Source: Setaria digitata
Taxonomy: Eukaryota > Nematoda > Chromadorea > Rhabditida > Setariidae
Reading direction: 5' to 3'
DNA length: 64,000 bases
Assembly: GCA_003640385.1 (NCBI GenBank)
Contig: RCAB01000070.1
Location: 124,001-188,000, forward strand
Positions 10,776 to 25,551 of this stretch are shown here, piece after piece. Position 1 is the stretch's first letter. Every line of letters begins with the position of its first letter. Both the position numbers and the translations under genes were made by a program. The notes below the pieces were generated by a model. That model made no database searches. It was not told where the DNA came from and saw nothing but the letters and a program-made list of their open reading frames with translations.

Positions 10776-13700
10776 TGACCTCCCACGTCCAAGCATCAAC
10801 ATCCCCATTGCTGTATTTGCAGCAGCGTATAAGCTGTGTGAAGTATTGTCACGATATGATTCAGGTAAGGTCACACGTGTACGAAGTAAACGACAAAGGC
10901 GTAGAACTTGTAAGTTTCCGCTACCGGCCATAAGCTGAAAATAAAGAAAAGTAGTAGAAATGGAAATAGACAATAAACCACTCGTGCTGCTTAATTATTA
11001 TTACATCGTTTCCTTGTCCCTTCAAATTTTCGTGGGAAACTCAGGAAATTTTATAACGCATATGGTAGACTAATAGCTTCGATTACACTAAGTAATATTT
11101 CAAAATAGTAAAATACTCCGGAATAATGAACATATTTCAGTTTTCAGAGAAAACTTTCTTGCAATACAGTTGAAGAATATAGTCAAAATTCTCAAAAAAA
11201 AAAAAAAACCATGTGGGAAAGAAACTCACGATGCCCAACGAGTTCATGAGAGTGCCAACCACATTGAGACAAGCTGTGGCCCCAGCTGCAAAGCTTAACT
11301 TGTTGCAGTTCTGTTGTGTGTCCGACGGTAAAACCATTTTCATATAATACCACTAAAAATGAACAATTATAGAATTATTTAAAGGAACGAAAATCTCTCA
11401 CAGGTTAAAAAAATATCAGCACGACAACTTAGTAGAAGAAGAAGGTAATGAAAATATAAATGCAGGGAAATGGCCAGTGGATTTATCGAAGTAACTGACA
11501 AACAAAAACTGTTTAAAAAAAAAAAAATGTAATTTTTGAAATTCCAAATATTTTTTTTCCAAACAAATGGCTGCCAATTTTTTCGATTTGAATTATTTTC
11601 GTCCATATTTAATAGTTAGAAAATCTCTGGATGTACAGATTAGATAAAGTCGCCCTGAACCTTATACCCTAAAGAGATCTAAGCTTACAATGATATCAAA
11701 GGCTTCTGCGTTCCATGTTGATGCGAAACGAATAGCCATTGCAAAGCAAGCACCAGCCACGACATTCAAGTAAGTCTAAAATTGATAAAATTGAACGAGT
11801 GAAGAAATCCACAATATTTGTTCACTCATTTGTCCAAATTCATTTATAAGTGATCTTCGTGAACATCAATCATATCCAAATAATAGTAACTATAATAGAA
11901 CTGTTGTACAAAATATCTCAATAAACAGTGGAGAAAATTTTTCTTCAGAAAAAGAGAGCTGGTTGCTCATCCTGAAGTTTCAAAAAATGATATTAATAAT
12001 CTTAACGACTATATAAATCAGAATAGTTTTACATGGATACTAAGTTCCGCACTTATCTCCAATAAAGTTACAGTATATTTATTAGATCAGCTTTAAGCCG
12101 ATCAGTTTCTGTACTAAATGATAATAAAGGCTTGAAAACAAAAGCAATAATTTCGAGACTGATTTTCTCATGATCAAATGATCGTCTCGGACGCTTAATA
12201 AAGTTTAGATCATAAGTTCAACTATTAATAATAAAGTCATTTATTATAGTATACTGCTTCCGGCACTTATAATACATCGGCATAAATATGTAAGTTATAT
12301 CGCGAGGTGGTTCACATCGCAATAGTATTAAATCAGTCCATGTTATCCTCTGGTAAACAGCTGATACAGCATGCATACAACTGATATAAATAACCTGTGC
12401 TATGGTTTGCTTATCAACCGCTGCCTGCAACATTCGTAAATCTTCCTCCTCCTCCTCATCATCATCAGTTTTTGATTGTTCACAGAATAACTGCTGTTTA
12501 TAATTTAGCACAATCTGTGGTACTGATTCTTCTACCCAATGCTTGGAAGCCGTTATTTCATTCCACAGAACAAGATGACGACAAAGGGTTCTGAAAACCA
12601 TTCTTAGAAAGACCTCCTCTCTAAATAAAAGTATATCATGGAACCCTTTCAGTCTTATTTTTAAAAATCCTAGCGCTTTTTTTCTGCTGTAGAATTTCCC
12701 AAGCAAGGTTCAGTTTGCTAGTCTCAAATTGTGTATCTATTGAAGTTCGTAGAAAAAAACCTGACTAAAATGTGACAAAGACCTCAACAAAATAAGGTCA
12801 GGTCGAATTTCCTCAATCGATGATATTGTATCAGGAATTTTCAAACTTTCTGCCGCCCACTTATTTTCCGTCCGAAGATACATCAAACCCAAAGCAATAA
12901 TGGCTGGACTCGCTGAAATTTTCTTATATTCTTAAAGCTCGTTTTTCTTGTAGGCTAAAAGCAAAAGAAACCTAAAAATATTTGGTATAAATTTCCCCCA
13001 GAAACTTTTGCGTAAATAAAACTATATGAAATGATAGAATTAGTATATATCAAGAAAATAACAGAACATTACGAGAAAGGCTGGCAAAACCACTGCTGTG
13101 TGAGTGCAATACTTTCATAAATTCTGATAACTCAGAAATATTATAGAAAAAGGAGCAAACCAGACAAAAAAGAGTCAACCTGTTAGATGTGGATTAACAT
13201 TTTCGGATTCTCGAACATGATTTGACTGAGAAGTTGAAGTAGTGGTATGTCCCGAAAAATTTCCTTCTGTAGAAGTGCTTGAGGGAAATACGCATAACGA
13301 CCGCAATCCACCTTCCATAAGTATGATAAGTCTGGATGCTATTGCTGGATATTGTTCGATAAAGGGGACACTTGATAGCAGATCTTCTCCACGTCCGGTA
13401 AAATGTATTCAAACAAATATTACACTGCCAATCAATATTTAATAGAATAATACGTTAAAAACCATTGCTAATAATATATTAGTGATAAAATTCCTCCAAA
13501 AAAAAATCTGACCAACCCAGTGCAATAAGACCAATAGCAAAACCCGCAGCAAGGGAATAGGAGTATCGATCAGTCGGTGGCTCATAATCCGGACAAGCAG
13601 GTCGACCAATTTCATTGATTAGTTGGCTCAAAATACCCATATGTGATGACTGCGCAAACAGAAGACCGAGTGCTACAAGTGCTGCTGTTTGGATCATTGT

Positions 13701-16700
13701 ATCAATGTGTAATTCAAGTAATGTTGGACCCATCATAAACGGCAAATGTGTTACCATCATTTTATACATCTGAAATTTGGTTTAAAAAACTGAGTCTGGA
13801 AAGTTCTAGTACGAAGAATTTCAAGAAATTCTCGGGGCTTTTTTATGTTCTACCTTGCGTAAAGATTTGAAATACTCCAAAATGTCGAAGTAATTCGGAA
13901 ATCAAGCAATGATTCCAGTAACGATCTAAGCAAATTAATTGCTGGATTAGGTGACCTGCTTGACAGGGAGAAAGCCCGTGCTTCCGATTACTGAATTAAT
14001 ACTTCTACTAATTCGCTGTTTTGAGCAGCAGTATTTGGTAACCTAGTTTTATACCAAGTAACACTTCACAGACTTCTCGAAATTTTCAAAAATCTTTCCA
14101 GTGTGGCTTCATTACATGGAATACCATGATGTGATAAGATGTCAAGCAAGAAATACAGATCAACGCATGCTCAAATCTAAGTCCTATCATCAACTATTAT
14201 TGAAAAAAAAATTTTCCTTGTCAAGCTTCTAACTATGGTAGAAAAGCAACATGTTCTCCGTTAAATTATAAGTGAATATAAAATAAATATTAAACAACTT
14301 ATGATTGAAAACTTATTGCTATAAATTATTTATAGATTAACCTGCACATCAGCAGTTGCTCGTCGGCTTACACCACATCCAAGCAGAATTGCGATACTCA
14401 TCACCGGATCACCGCTACTTAAAAGTTCATGTATCATGAACAGATTCATGTTTGTTATATGACCATTCAATCCGAAAGCGTACATCAGGCCAGCAGCTTC
14501 TGGTCCTTGCTGTAACAGATAGAATTTTAAAAATGATTATCACTGAAAAATAGTGATCAAAGACGAAAAATAAGCAATAATTTAATTTGAATAAAGTACT
14601 TCGTTTTTTCTTCTCATGAGCAAAGTCTTAATAAAAAATTAACTTAAATTAGTACAAGCATCAGATTTTAATTATCTAACACACACTGCCAGTAACAATT
14701 TCATAGTCCTTTTCAACACATCTGGCGCCGTTGGAAAGTTCCGTTTGCTAATACAGCTGGCCATATTACAATGCTTCCCTTTCTTCCCTTTTAATTGTTA
14801 ACGTGAGACGTCTAACTTGAGTTTTACTTGACTGCACTTACTATACAACAACCGATTATTTCAGAAGTTGAAATATATTAGTTCTTTATGAAACAAAAAT
14901 TAATCTTCAAGAAAATGGCTATGTTATATTTTAATTTAAAAGTGAAAACATTACTAAATTATTGATGCTCATCGCAAGCCATTCACTATCAAGATGTAGA
15001 TTTTCAGAATCACCAATGCACAGTCCAGCAGCAACAGCATTGTAGAATGTACCCCATTTAATCATCGGTTTAACTAGCTGCAACAAACACCTTCCTCACA
15101 TCTACGAATTTTCTTTTTAGTCATATATGTTTAAAAAAATTTTTAAAAAATTTCCTGACAACATTAGCTCCCTTATCTTTGATTTTTACCCTTCCGTAGC
15201 AGCCAGCCAACAAACAGCTACTACTAGCTAGTGGGAAATTAGTGACAAAATCGTGATGTATCAATCAAAAACGATTTTGACAACTGAAGACATTAATATA
15301 AAATCCATTCTACGCTTGACACAAAATGCTGAATCACTTGTAAATTAAATTAATTACTGATCAGTTGTAAATTAACGCAAAAAATCCACTCCAATAATTT
15401 ATTAACGAGATTTGCGGCCTCTTCGTATACTTTCTCTTTCATAGAAGGATTATTAAAATAATGCATATTTTAAAAAAATACCTCGGTTTGTGCTAATTCA
15501 ATTGGTGTATTTGTGGGATGTAATCGTCCCTGTAAATTAAGAGGCGGAATTGCTCGTGGTCGACTGAGTGGAGGTGAAAAAGATCGAAAATCGAGTGCCG
15601 AACGTCCAAAAGCATGAGTTACATTACGCATGCTAAACGATTTCAAAAGACGTTCTGCCATTTCTCGTTGGCTTGCTTCCGAAACAGCCTAGAAGAAATA
15701 CTACTAATGGTTTCAAGTACTAGCACAGATAGAACGTGTAGTTCATCCTCTACAGTACCTCACTGAGATGGCACTGTTCCAGACAATAAAGAGACAAGAG
15801 TGCATATTTTAAACTAAATCGTACATGTCAGGAGCAGCGCTTGAGTGCATTTGACTTTAGGCTTAGCTAACAGACCTATTTAGCTCTTTCAGTATCCTTC
15901 TGTTATCTTCAGTTCATTAATAATGCAAGTGGAGATATCAGGAAAGCTTTATTTCTGCTAATCCGTGATGTACGCTTTTTAGAAACCTTTGGCAGACAAA
16001 CATGAAACAGCAGTCCGTGACTTCTAAGAAAGAAACTAAAAGTTAGTGTTTTTTCATTTCTTTTTTCTCATTGTTATGAATATCTTATAAATTTTTTGAA
16101 AAAGAAACAGGAACGAAAGCAGACTTAACGGAGGATAACATGTACTCAATCTGCTACCAGCTCTAAAACTCACTTCATTACTCGATGGTATAAAAATTGG
16201 GCGACGACTATCAAGCATTTGTATTACATTAATGCACCGTAAATCATGCTTCCATCGGCGTCGTGTGATTACAAAAATTTCCTCCGCAGAAGGCATGTGA
16301 CTGAAAATAGAAAAACGAAATTTTGGAAAAACATGGGGAATTTTATTTTGCAGCCTGAATCGAATATAAGTGCAGCACACTAAATTTAAATCAGCACGAT
16401 CGAAATTTCTTGAACTAAATCCTTCCGATTTTAATTCCCAAACCTCGAAAGTTTTCACAATTTTATATTTTCTCTTTCAATCACAAAAAAAAAAAATTCA
16501 CGAACCTTCGATCTTTATGACGTATCACAGGGGTCAGAAAATGCAACGTTTTTGTCGATTGCTCATAAAGTAATTCACATAAAATTATGGCAACTGCAGG
16601 GGGTAAGTCAAGCAGCGAAGATTTTGTGAATTTGAATAACTGAGCCAATTTTTCACATCTATGAAAACGAAATGAAATATTCAAAAACTTATTTTCACTG

Positions 16701-19700
16701 ACGAGTTATCGTTTTCTTTTAAATTCATTCAGACTTGTTATGAATTCCATGATTTGGACACTTTTGAAACACTAATTCAACTCATCCATTCATTCTATCA
16801 TATTCTCGTTTAACACTTGCTAATTTGATCTTTGAGAAGTTCCCGCCTAGTATTTTACGATAAGTGACCCAAGCTAAGTTTTATGACGTGGGTATCATTT
16901 CTGTGTTCCACACGTTGCTTTGGATATCAAAATAAAACTGCTCATAATACCAAATAATTTTATTCGTTAGAAGAGAGCCTAAGATATCAAATACCTAAAG
17001 GTTAAAAAAAAGTAAAAATTTCTATTTGATTAAAAGTAATATGCTAAATTTAATTTTCTGAAATCTGTCTTGGGTATGACATACTACTGCATTTCTGTTT
17101 TTGTACCTCAAACTACGCTTGCTATTTTTGAAAGTACTATAGGAGTGCAGAAATTAGAACGAACTTCTCAACTGCGGAAGAGCTGTCATTTAGAATAACA
17201 GCAAATTGTTCAGCGTCAGTCTTTGTTAGGCGTAGCTTTTTCTCGTATGATTTTCCCAGAACTTTCTAGAAAGATAAACGCAAATAAAGGTAAAAACTTT
17301 TCCTTAGTTTTCATTTCGAAGTTATAGAATGACAAGTTAAAAGCCGAAAAATATAAACACGACATTTCCTGAAGTAATGAATTTAATGTCGTCAAAAAAA
17401 AGTAGAAAGCATGGTAGAGAAGATGAATCATTTCGGAAAAATGTAAATTTGACTTTTAAGAAACCAAGTGAAAATAAAAGTTAATGAACAAGGAAAACAG
17501 TGAAAGCGTAATAAAAAAAAAAGATAACTTGCAAAAAAGTGGCATCTTCACCTACCTGAACATCGGTAATATTATCCAGTCGTTTCAATCCAATAGCAAT
17601 TGTAATAACAATTGGGGGGAAAAAATGCGATGATGTAATCGATGTCAAATGACTTTTACTGTCAAGGAATCGTAATAAATTGTCATGCCATGATGGTATT
17701 CGTTCTGGTGAAAAACGAGTATTCATTAAAAGCGTTTGCAGCATTTTTCGTCCACCTACAAAAGAATGGAAGCTCTTACGTGTTTCAACTATGCCGAACA
17801 CAATGAATTATAATGAATCATTTTCTCAAATTACACAGCAAATCGTTTTTCACATTTTCTAGTATACAATTAAGATGTTTATTTATTTACAGCTTTTATG
17901 CACAAGTAAAGTTTGTAATATTCATTATTCTAATATAATTGGGATAAGAAAACGATGCGCATTATTTGAACATAACTTAAAGGTTTTACGACTTACCATC
18001 CAAAACTGTGAAACTATGATTTTTACGACTTACCATCCAAAACACTGAAACTATGATTGGATAAAGTGGGAAAATCCTTTCTGTAATAATCACCATAACT
18101 TTTTAGATCAAAAATTCTGCAATAAACCAGTTAGTATTACGAAATTTCGAAATATTAAGACTTTAAATCATAAACCTGGGTCCTCAAAGTTTCAAAGTTT
18201 TAAGTTTCTCTGAAAAAAATTTGAGCATTACAATTTAAAACAAAATTAAAATTTCAACAGTGTTATGACGAACCTAAACATAAGCATAAAAATTAAGTTT
18301 CGCAATTAGAAGAAACTATACAGTTAGAAAGCTCAGCAAAATTAAGAGATTAAATTTGGGCGCACTTAAAAACAAAAAAAAAAAAAACTTATTGCAACAC
18401 TGAATGTTTACCAAGGAGAAAATGTCCACTGCTAAGCTGTGAATCTAAAATCTCTGCTGTGAAAATGAGTGTTGAAATATAATTGTATAAGATGCTTCCC
18501 CTATTTTTCAAATTTGTACTCGAAATACCAATTATACTTACTGAGCAAAAGCATGTAGTGATGATGCCAGAACGAAAAGTAACGAAATTGTGCGCCTATC
18601 TAATTTGGTAGCTTCGTAAACAGCATGTAGTCCAGAAAATATAGCCAAGGAATAATGATATAAATTACTTTCATCGTTGACTGAAACACTGTAGCACTTC
18701 GTGGAGATATTTTCTGGATTATCAAAACTCCACCATCGACTACTAGTTAGGTATTTTATTTTCTGCCAACTCTGAAATGATATACCTGAAGTAGAACTTC
18801 GAAAAACGAAGAAATGGTGTCAGTGCAGAAGAAATTTGTTGAAACACCTTAACAGAAAAAATGCTACCGCAACTTTTCAAAACTAATCTTTTCATTTTTA
18901 ACTTCAGATTACAGACTGAAGGGTAAAAAGTTATTAGAACAGGACCGTTTGTGAAAAGTAGATAGTAATTAAAAATTAGGTTACATGGGCAAAAAAAGTT
19001 ACTTTATATATATAAATATATAAAAAGGTATAATAAAAAACTAAAATACACCAGAGAAGCTGAAATTACATTAGACACTATTTTTCTGTGACGCTTACAA
19101 GTTTAACAGTTTGCAAAATAGGATTATGAAGCTAATAATCATATAAATAAAATTAAACAAACAGTATCTATAAAGTAATAAATGTTTCTGAATTCACATT
19201 TACTAAGACAAGCAAAGGATAACTAGGTGTACAAGCCACCGTTAATATAATTTCAAAAGTACTAAAACAATTGGTACTCTTACGCCAATATGCTTCGAAT
19301 GTTCGGTACGCTTCTTTTTTTCATGCACTCCTTCTTCACAGCGACTTCGAAGTAACCCTATCTAGAAGTAGATCAAAAACCTTATTTTTTCTTTAAATAT
19401 TTAAAATTTTTATAAAAAGCAAACAACGAACAAAACTGCCTGATTTTGCAAAGCGATACAAACATACAATTGAAATGAAACTGAATGTGAAACGACAAAC
19501 AAATGCTTTTTTTTCGAAAACTTTTAATGATATTTACCTCGCGAAAGACGGGGAAATCGAGAACTTGAAGTCCGCATTGTGCAAAAATGAATTGGATGAA
19601 CATAGCAACTTCTGCAGCAACGCGATTATCATAATAGTGATTTAACAAACGAGAGGTATTACTCGTACACCAGGATGACGAAAGTTTCATTGCCTTATCG

Positions 19701-22352
19701 AAAGGTAGATTTGAACACACCTGCGATAAGCATTCAGCAACTGAAAAGACTTTTTCTACTAGCTTTACAGCAACCAGTTAAAAAGACCAAAGGAATAATT
19801 AAGACAAAAACATTTACCAAAGGGTGAAGATGTGATCAAGGGCAACCTGCACATCGCCAATTCATGACTTTGCATTTCCTAAATCCATATGACTTCTTAA
19901 ATATATAAACTGGTAAGAATTCCTATTAGTTTAAAACATCGAAAATAGTTCGAAATATAAAAATTCAACTGCGAACTTTATTATGATTTATCAGTTGAAA
20001 AAAAAACCAGTTCACAAGCCAAACATTAAATACAACCAATTTTACTGTGCAGGAGAAATTTTGAAAATTTAGAAAACAGTGTCAAAAAGATGATTCTTTT
20101 TCTTCACTATAATATGTTTATTAGGAAATAAGCATGCCAAAATTAGATGCCCATCAAAAGCAGCATGCATCTTAACAACCGGAGCACATATTGATAAACC
20201 ACAAGTACTCGTATACCGATGTACATTCTGAAAAATCGAATTCCAATTAATTTGAATTTTTCAGGAGTGAAATAAAAAATTCAACTGTAATCTGGCAACT
20301 GGAATTCACTGAATATTTGCTTCAATTAACTAACCTTACTTATATAAAAAACGGGTTAATACTTATTCTGCCTTTGATGATATAATTAAAATTACTTCTG
20401 CAACAAGAACTTCAGGAAAGTCTTAGCACATGGATTCCACAAGAACTATTTCCCCTAGACTAAAGAGAACTAATACTATGACATATTTAACCAATTTTAA
20501 AGCAGTCAAAATAACCACGAATCTAAAGTCATGTTACCTGACTACTCGTAGGGAATTCCTTGAACTTTGTGAATTCATAATTCCCATATAAAGTACCAAT
20601 ACGTGTAATACCACTATAAAGGATTACAGCGCCATCGAGATCGATCACTGCCATCATTCTGCGTCCCTGCAGGGAAAAAATTTGCTGCAACATAAACTAA
20701 CTTTAATTTCACGACCGCATAATTAAACAAGACAACCTTAATATTTGTAGCTCCGTTACACGGAATTGTGCTAAATGAACTTGTAGTCAATCTCCCTTCA
20801 TCGTGCATTTTCCCCCGGATACATTTTAACAACTTTTGCTCAGCAATGTAAAAGCATACATACATTTGACCGATGAAATCTGAAACAAAATTCAAGTTTT
20901 TTCACTTTTTTTTCGTCCCAGAGTTCGCATACACAACACTACATAGGAGATCTTAATAATATTTTTTAAGGCCTGAACCACTTCTATGCAATAGTAATAC
21001 AGTATGCTTTCCTAAAGATAATGCTGAAGATGTTCAAATTCAAATGACTTTAAAAATACTGAACCTTGCGTAAGAAATGCACTACATGCAGGGCTACTTG
21101 TTTCAGGATCCGCCTGACGACGTTCTGTCCATATACATTCGATACAAATCTGCAAAAGTACCTGATGGAAACCGAAAAAGAAATATAATTCTAGAGCTTT
21201 GAACAAAAAGTAGACCGTGATGAAAAACAAATCAGCTACCTCAGGCGCCAAAAGATCGAGTTCTGAGCCACGAGTTTCGATCAACGAAATGATACTGTCA
21301 TCGCAGAACGAACTGAGGCGAGGGGTAGTATGAGTACCTAATACGGTAATGATAATATTTACCTTTTTCATTACGAATGAGATTCAAAATCATTTTAACA
21401 ACGATTGACCTTATACAATTTTCCTTTCTCCGAATGAAAAAGGATTTGGATAAGACCAATCAGTAATAAACAATAAACAATCAGAACAAAAAGGAATATC
21501 ATATTATATTATATCAGTATTTAGCAAAATATAATAGGAAGTCATCAAAAAAAACAAGTGGAAATAAGTAAGCTCAGGTTGAAACTTCCTAAACTTTCCA
21601 AAACCTTTTAATTCGATACTATTTCTCCCAAAGGAATGAGCAGAGCGCCCTTTTCATCTGATTTTCCAAGGAATCATCATTTATGAGATTTCAGATGGAT
21701 AAAGACATAACATTTAACATAGGGATTCTTCATGCAAAACTTTAATATGGAAGTTTTTTATGTTCTTTCGCAGGATTCTGTATGGTATGGTAGAAAAAAA
21801 GTGAATTTAAATTTCATTTTTCCTTCGAAATAAAGTTAAATCAATCTTACTTCCTCCTCGTAAACGCAAAATCGGAGAATCTGTGACCGATCGGCTGCAA
21901 AGAAAATTAGGCAAATTTCATTTTTAGCTTCAGAAGTAAAAAAAAAGTTTTTTTTTTCACCGAAATATTCAGAAATCCCTAGTCACTCGATTAGAATGCG
22001 TCTCGATGAGGAGATCAAACAGAAGCCGCATAAAGTTTCATGCGGGCCATTTTAAAGAGGCTAGCATTAATACTGCTAATTTAATTAGTTGCGAAATAGG
22101 CTACTGGATTATTAATGGTTCTTAAAACCAAAATAAATGAAATATTTCCAATCATTTTTGGGGTTAAATGTAAGGTATATATTTAACATTATACAGATGC
22201 TGCCACAAAACTGGCATTTTAAAGAAAACTAACTTCGCAGAAGATCGCTGAGCAGGACTTGTAGTTGGGAAAGGCAAAGACTGTATTAAAGCTGCTGCTG
22301 CTGTCATGGATCGTGTGCGAACTGATCGTGTTTGAGGTGTCGTCCACACTTC

Positions 22353-22387
<35 letters not shown>

Positions 22388-25300
22388 AGTTTTGGTAATA
22401 TTGACAAAAAGAAACAAAAATCTTCCCCGTACAGCATGCAAAAAGAATTTTTACCACTAAATGAGTCATTCTTGCTAAATCGATGTCTTGGTTGGGTACC
22501 CATTTGGGGTGTTGACAGCTGACTTGTTCGGCCTAAAAAAATTAAATGAATGTATTTCAAATCGAAATTTCACCCATGTTACATTATCTGTTAGAAAAGA
22601 AGAAATAAAAAGTCAGATGATAGTTAAGGTGATACAATATTGGAGATATTTATGGCATTTATGGCGAACTTCACTGAATAGTTTTTTCTCCTTTCAAGGC
22701 AGATGAACTGAAACGAAAATGTTATAAGAACTACTAAAATCCTTTCTACTTTTCTGTTATCTAATGAACCACTATTCTTTAAGTGAAAATTAACAAATAC
22801 TTAACATTACCACAAATACTGTTCACAAATTACACAGTAAGCACCAAAATATGATAGAGTAGAATCAATGAAAACACTACCATCATAGTAAAACTTAACA
22901 AGTATTCATTACTTTACTTCAGTGCACTTGAAATAATTCATGAACGAATATATAAATGTGAATATTTAGTCGAAATATAGTGTAAGCCACAGTAATCTCC
23001 GACATAATGTAGTTGCCTCTGCCAGGTTTGGAAATTTCTTTAAGTTCTTACCAACTGGAGTAAGCGTTGTATTGCATGAGACAACACTTTCTGCTTTGCT
23101 TGCTGCACATTTCCATTCCGTCTTTGTTGCTCTCCGTATCCAATATAGCGAATGAACTCGGGCAATGGTTGAGTAAGTTAATAAGAGTTGACAATCGTTC
23201 AATACTTCTAGTAGTGCTACTTCAGTGCTATCCCAAACATAATGTGAGGAACTGTCGGCATCTGAAACAAATACCGACATGTCATTTATTTTCACCGCCA
23301 ATTATTAACATGGACAGAAAAAATTCATGACTGCTCTTGGATCATGTGATCTTGATTTTGCAATGAAGGATCTATGCTGAATATAAAATTTGTTGCGCCA
23401 CTAGTAACATAACATTAATTTCATTAATTTTTCCCTACAGTTAACTGAGTAGAATTTTATTTACAAAGCGTTAGTTTTTTTCATTTTTTTAATGAGGGCT
23501 CCTTTGCTTTCCAACCAATTTTTGCACTGGAAAATAAAAAGAGCCACCTTCAATACTACAGTCATGAAGTTCATGACGATGCCTTATGAGGCTGATTTTA
23601 TTTCTAGTTGCGCATTTATATCATCAAAATTTTTTGTTACTAACTACTTTATCTTTAACAAATCCAGTTTTCAAGAGTAACATTTTTTTGGGTTGAGTAA
23701 AGTTGAAAATAACCTTTGTTTTTGCATATAACTGGCAATATTTCACAGTACGGATGTGATAAAGAGAATAAGTGCGGAAAATTTGCAATTCTGAAAACTC
23801 TTTTAAATTATAAGGCAAATCTTTTTTATTTTTTAATAAATTTTACTAACATATAGAATATCAATTCAATCGTAATTTCACTCAATTACTACTGAATTTC
23901 TCTCAAAACCTTGCTTTTAATTAAATTTCCAATTGATTAAACCTGATTTTTTAGTTTAGGTCCAAGTAACCGTGGGAAAACAAACAACTTATTTCCAAAT
24001 GTGATAGCAATTATTAATTCTTACGGTGATGGTAATGGAGCAGTTCGTTGCAAAATTAGACCTAAAGTACTTTGAAATACGCGTTTCACCTGCAATATTA
24101 TTTGATCGAATGTGTGAATGAACAACCAATTTGAATAAGTGAACTGGGACAACAATGGACAAAAATGTGTGAGACGCAAGGGCTGCGGTTTTTTGCAGAT
24201 TTTAACATTTGACATTACAGCTCAGTAAGATGAGAGATAAAGCAGCTAAATGGCTTCCCTTAACAAAAATTAAACCGAATTTTTCACCGTGAACGGTAGT
24301 GTGATTGCGTAAGAAACCCAATCAGCGTCAGAGGCGAATAAAAGATTTTTGTGACCAATAAGGCAAACACCATGTAAGGGACCATCATCAGCAGAAGTAT
24401 TCGGAAATTCACACCAAAATGCCTATTAAAAAAATGAAAAAAAACGAAATGAAACTAGGAAGTTGGTTCGAAAGTAGAAATTTTCGAAGCTTAAAGATCT
24501 AAGCACTGGTTAATTAAATGCAAAATCTACCAAACATAAGATTAGGCAATCATTGATTACAGGTCTAAATATATATGCACATGCAATTTTGAAGATTTTG
24601 AAGAAGCTGAACGTTAAAGAACTGGTCTTAAAATGACTAGTTAGAATATTTCTAACAAGCTCAGGAAAGTAAACAGAACCTAGAAAACATGAAAATATGA
24701 AATAAAAGATCAAATAAGAAAATACGATAGAAGGACTTCAAACCTTCTATGTGTCAGTAAAAATAAGATTTCAAACGAATTAAAAGAGTAACCAACATCT
24801 AGCAATGTGAAATCTGCTGTAAGTCTGCGTCGCACTACGCCAGATGGATATTCCTGAACTGTAACTGAATCATCTAAAATCACAAGTCTTTCGCCTCCAG
24901 TCTCTGATAAGCTTCGATATCGAACCTTATATTCCTGAAATGGCAAATTATTAATTTCTCAACAATGCATCATCGACCTACAAATGAATATTTAAGTTTT
25001 TTTTTGCTCGATAAAAACAATTACTTGGCCAGTATCCAGGAAATCACTTTAAAAATATGCCTGCATTTATTCGCCACTAGTCTTTCATCATATTCTCCCT
25101 TTTTTTGCTATTTTCTATAGAGGAGAAGCATATTCTAATATTTTTTTTTTCATTAAACATAGTCACTATAGATTAGATTTTGACAAAACGAATCCTTGTG
25201 GTAGCTCAAGAGAAAATTAAGTGTTTAAGTGTTGCAAAGACTGAAAAATTCCTTGGAAAAAAAGGCTAAACTTTTACGCAAGTGAAACAAACAAATAATC

Positions 25301-25551
25301 AGCAAAACAAAGCGTTTACGTCACTCGCATTTCAGGAGATATTAATATATCACAAATAATTTTTCTTTACAGCCACAAACATTTCTAAATTGCTTTCAAT
25401 GAATTTTAAAATAACAGCCTTAATGTTAATAAATAAATAAACAAAAAAAATGTTATACTTCTAGCTCGCTTGCAACTGGCTCCAGCAAATCTGCAACAAT
25501 CATATCACTGTAATCAACTACCTTCTCGTTATCACCACTGCAACCATGCAT
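8432..25551 (-). CDS. Anaphase-promoting complex subunit 1 (APC1)
   Basis: Largest scaffold of the anaphase-promoting complex, the ubiquitin ligase that drives anaphase and mitotic exit; the C. elegans counterpart is mat-2. The ATG at 25549-25551 has an in-frame TGA directly before it. About 37 exons, among them 25551-25459, 24934-24797, about 24430-24290, 23262-23040, 19740-19556, 18773-18540, 17761-17560, 15690-15481, 15078-14966, 14513-14340, 13770-13490, 12595-12395, 10935-10785, 10622-10533, 10225-10105, 9570-9443 and the last, ending in TGA at 8432. N-terminal exons match the WD40-like part (AFWCEFPN, QICIECIWTERR). The middle carries PIPKLNL-type sequence (IPPLNLQGRLHP). The C-terminal half shows the proteasome/cyclosome repeats: MYAFGLNGHI, ALVALGLLFAQSSH, DRYSYSLAAGFAIGLIALG, IIALGLMYLRTENKW, AANTAMGMLMLGRGR. 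APC1's conserved C-terminal block WVIAAEQRLL is at about 10180. Adding exons gives about 1,700 codons, a normal length. One junction (near 13396) lacks an AG acceptor. Confidence 0.95.
10732..10775. repeat. (TA)n microsatellite in an APC1 intron
   Basis: A run of alternating TA directly next to the donor of the exon ending at about 10783 (- strand reading). Nothing else is visible in it. Confidence 0.95.
17984..18057. repeat. 37-bp tandem duplication copying an APC1 5' splice site
   Basis: Copy 1 is 17984-18020 and copy 2 is 18021-18057; they differ at 2 of 37 positions. On the - strand each copy carries an exon end plus GTAAGTCG donor. Copy 2 holds the donor that keeps the APC1 frame (exon end 18034, reading SFSVLD). 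Use of the copy-1 donor would add 37 bases and an in-frame TAA. Confidence 0.95.
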
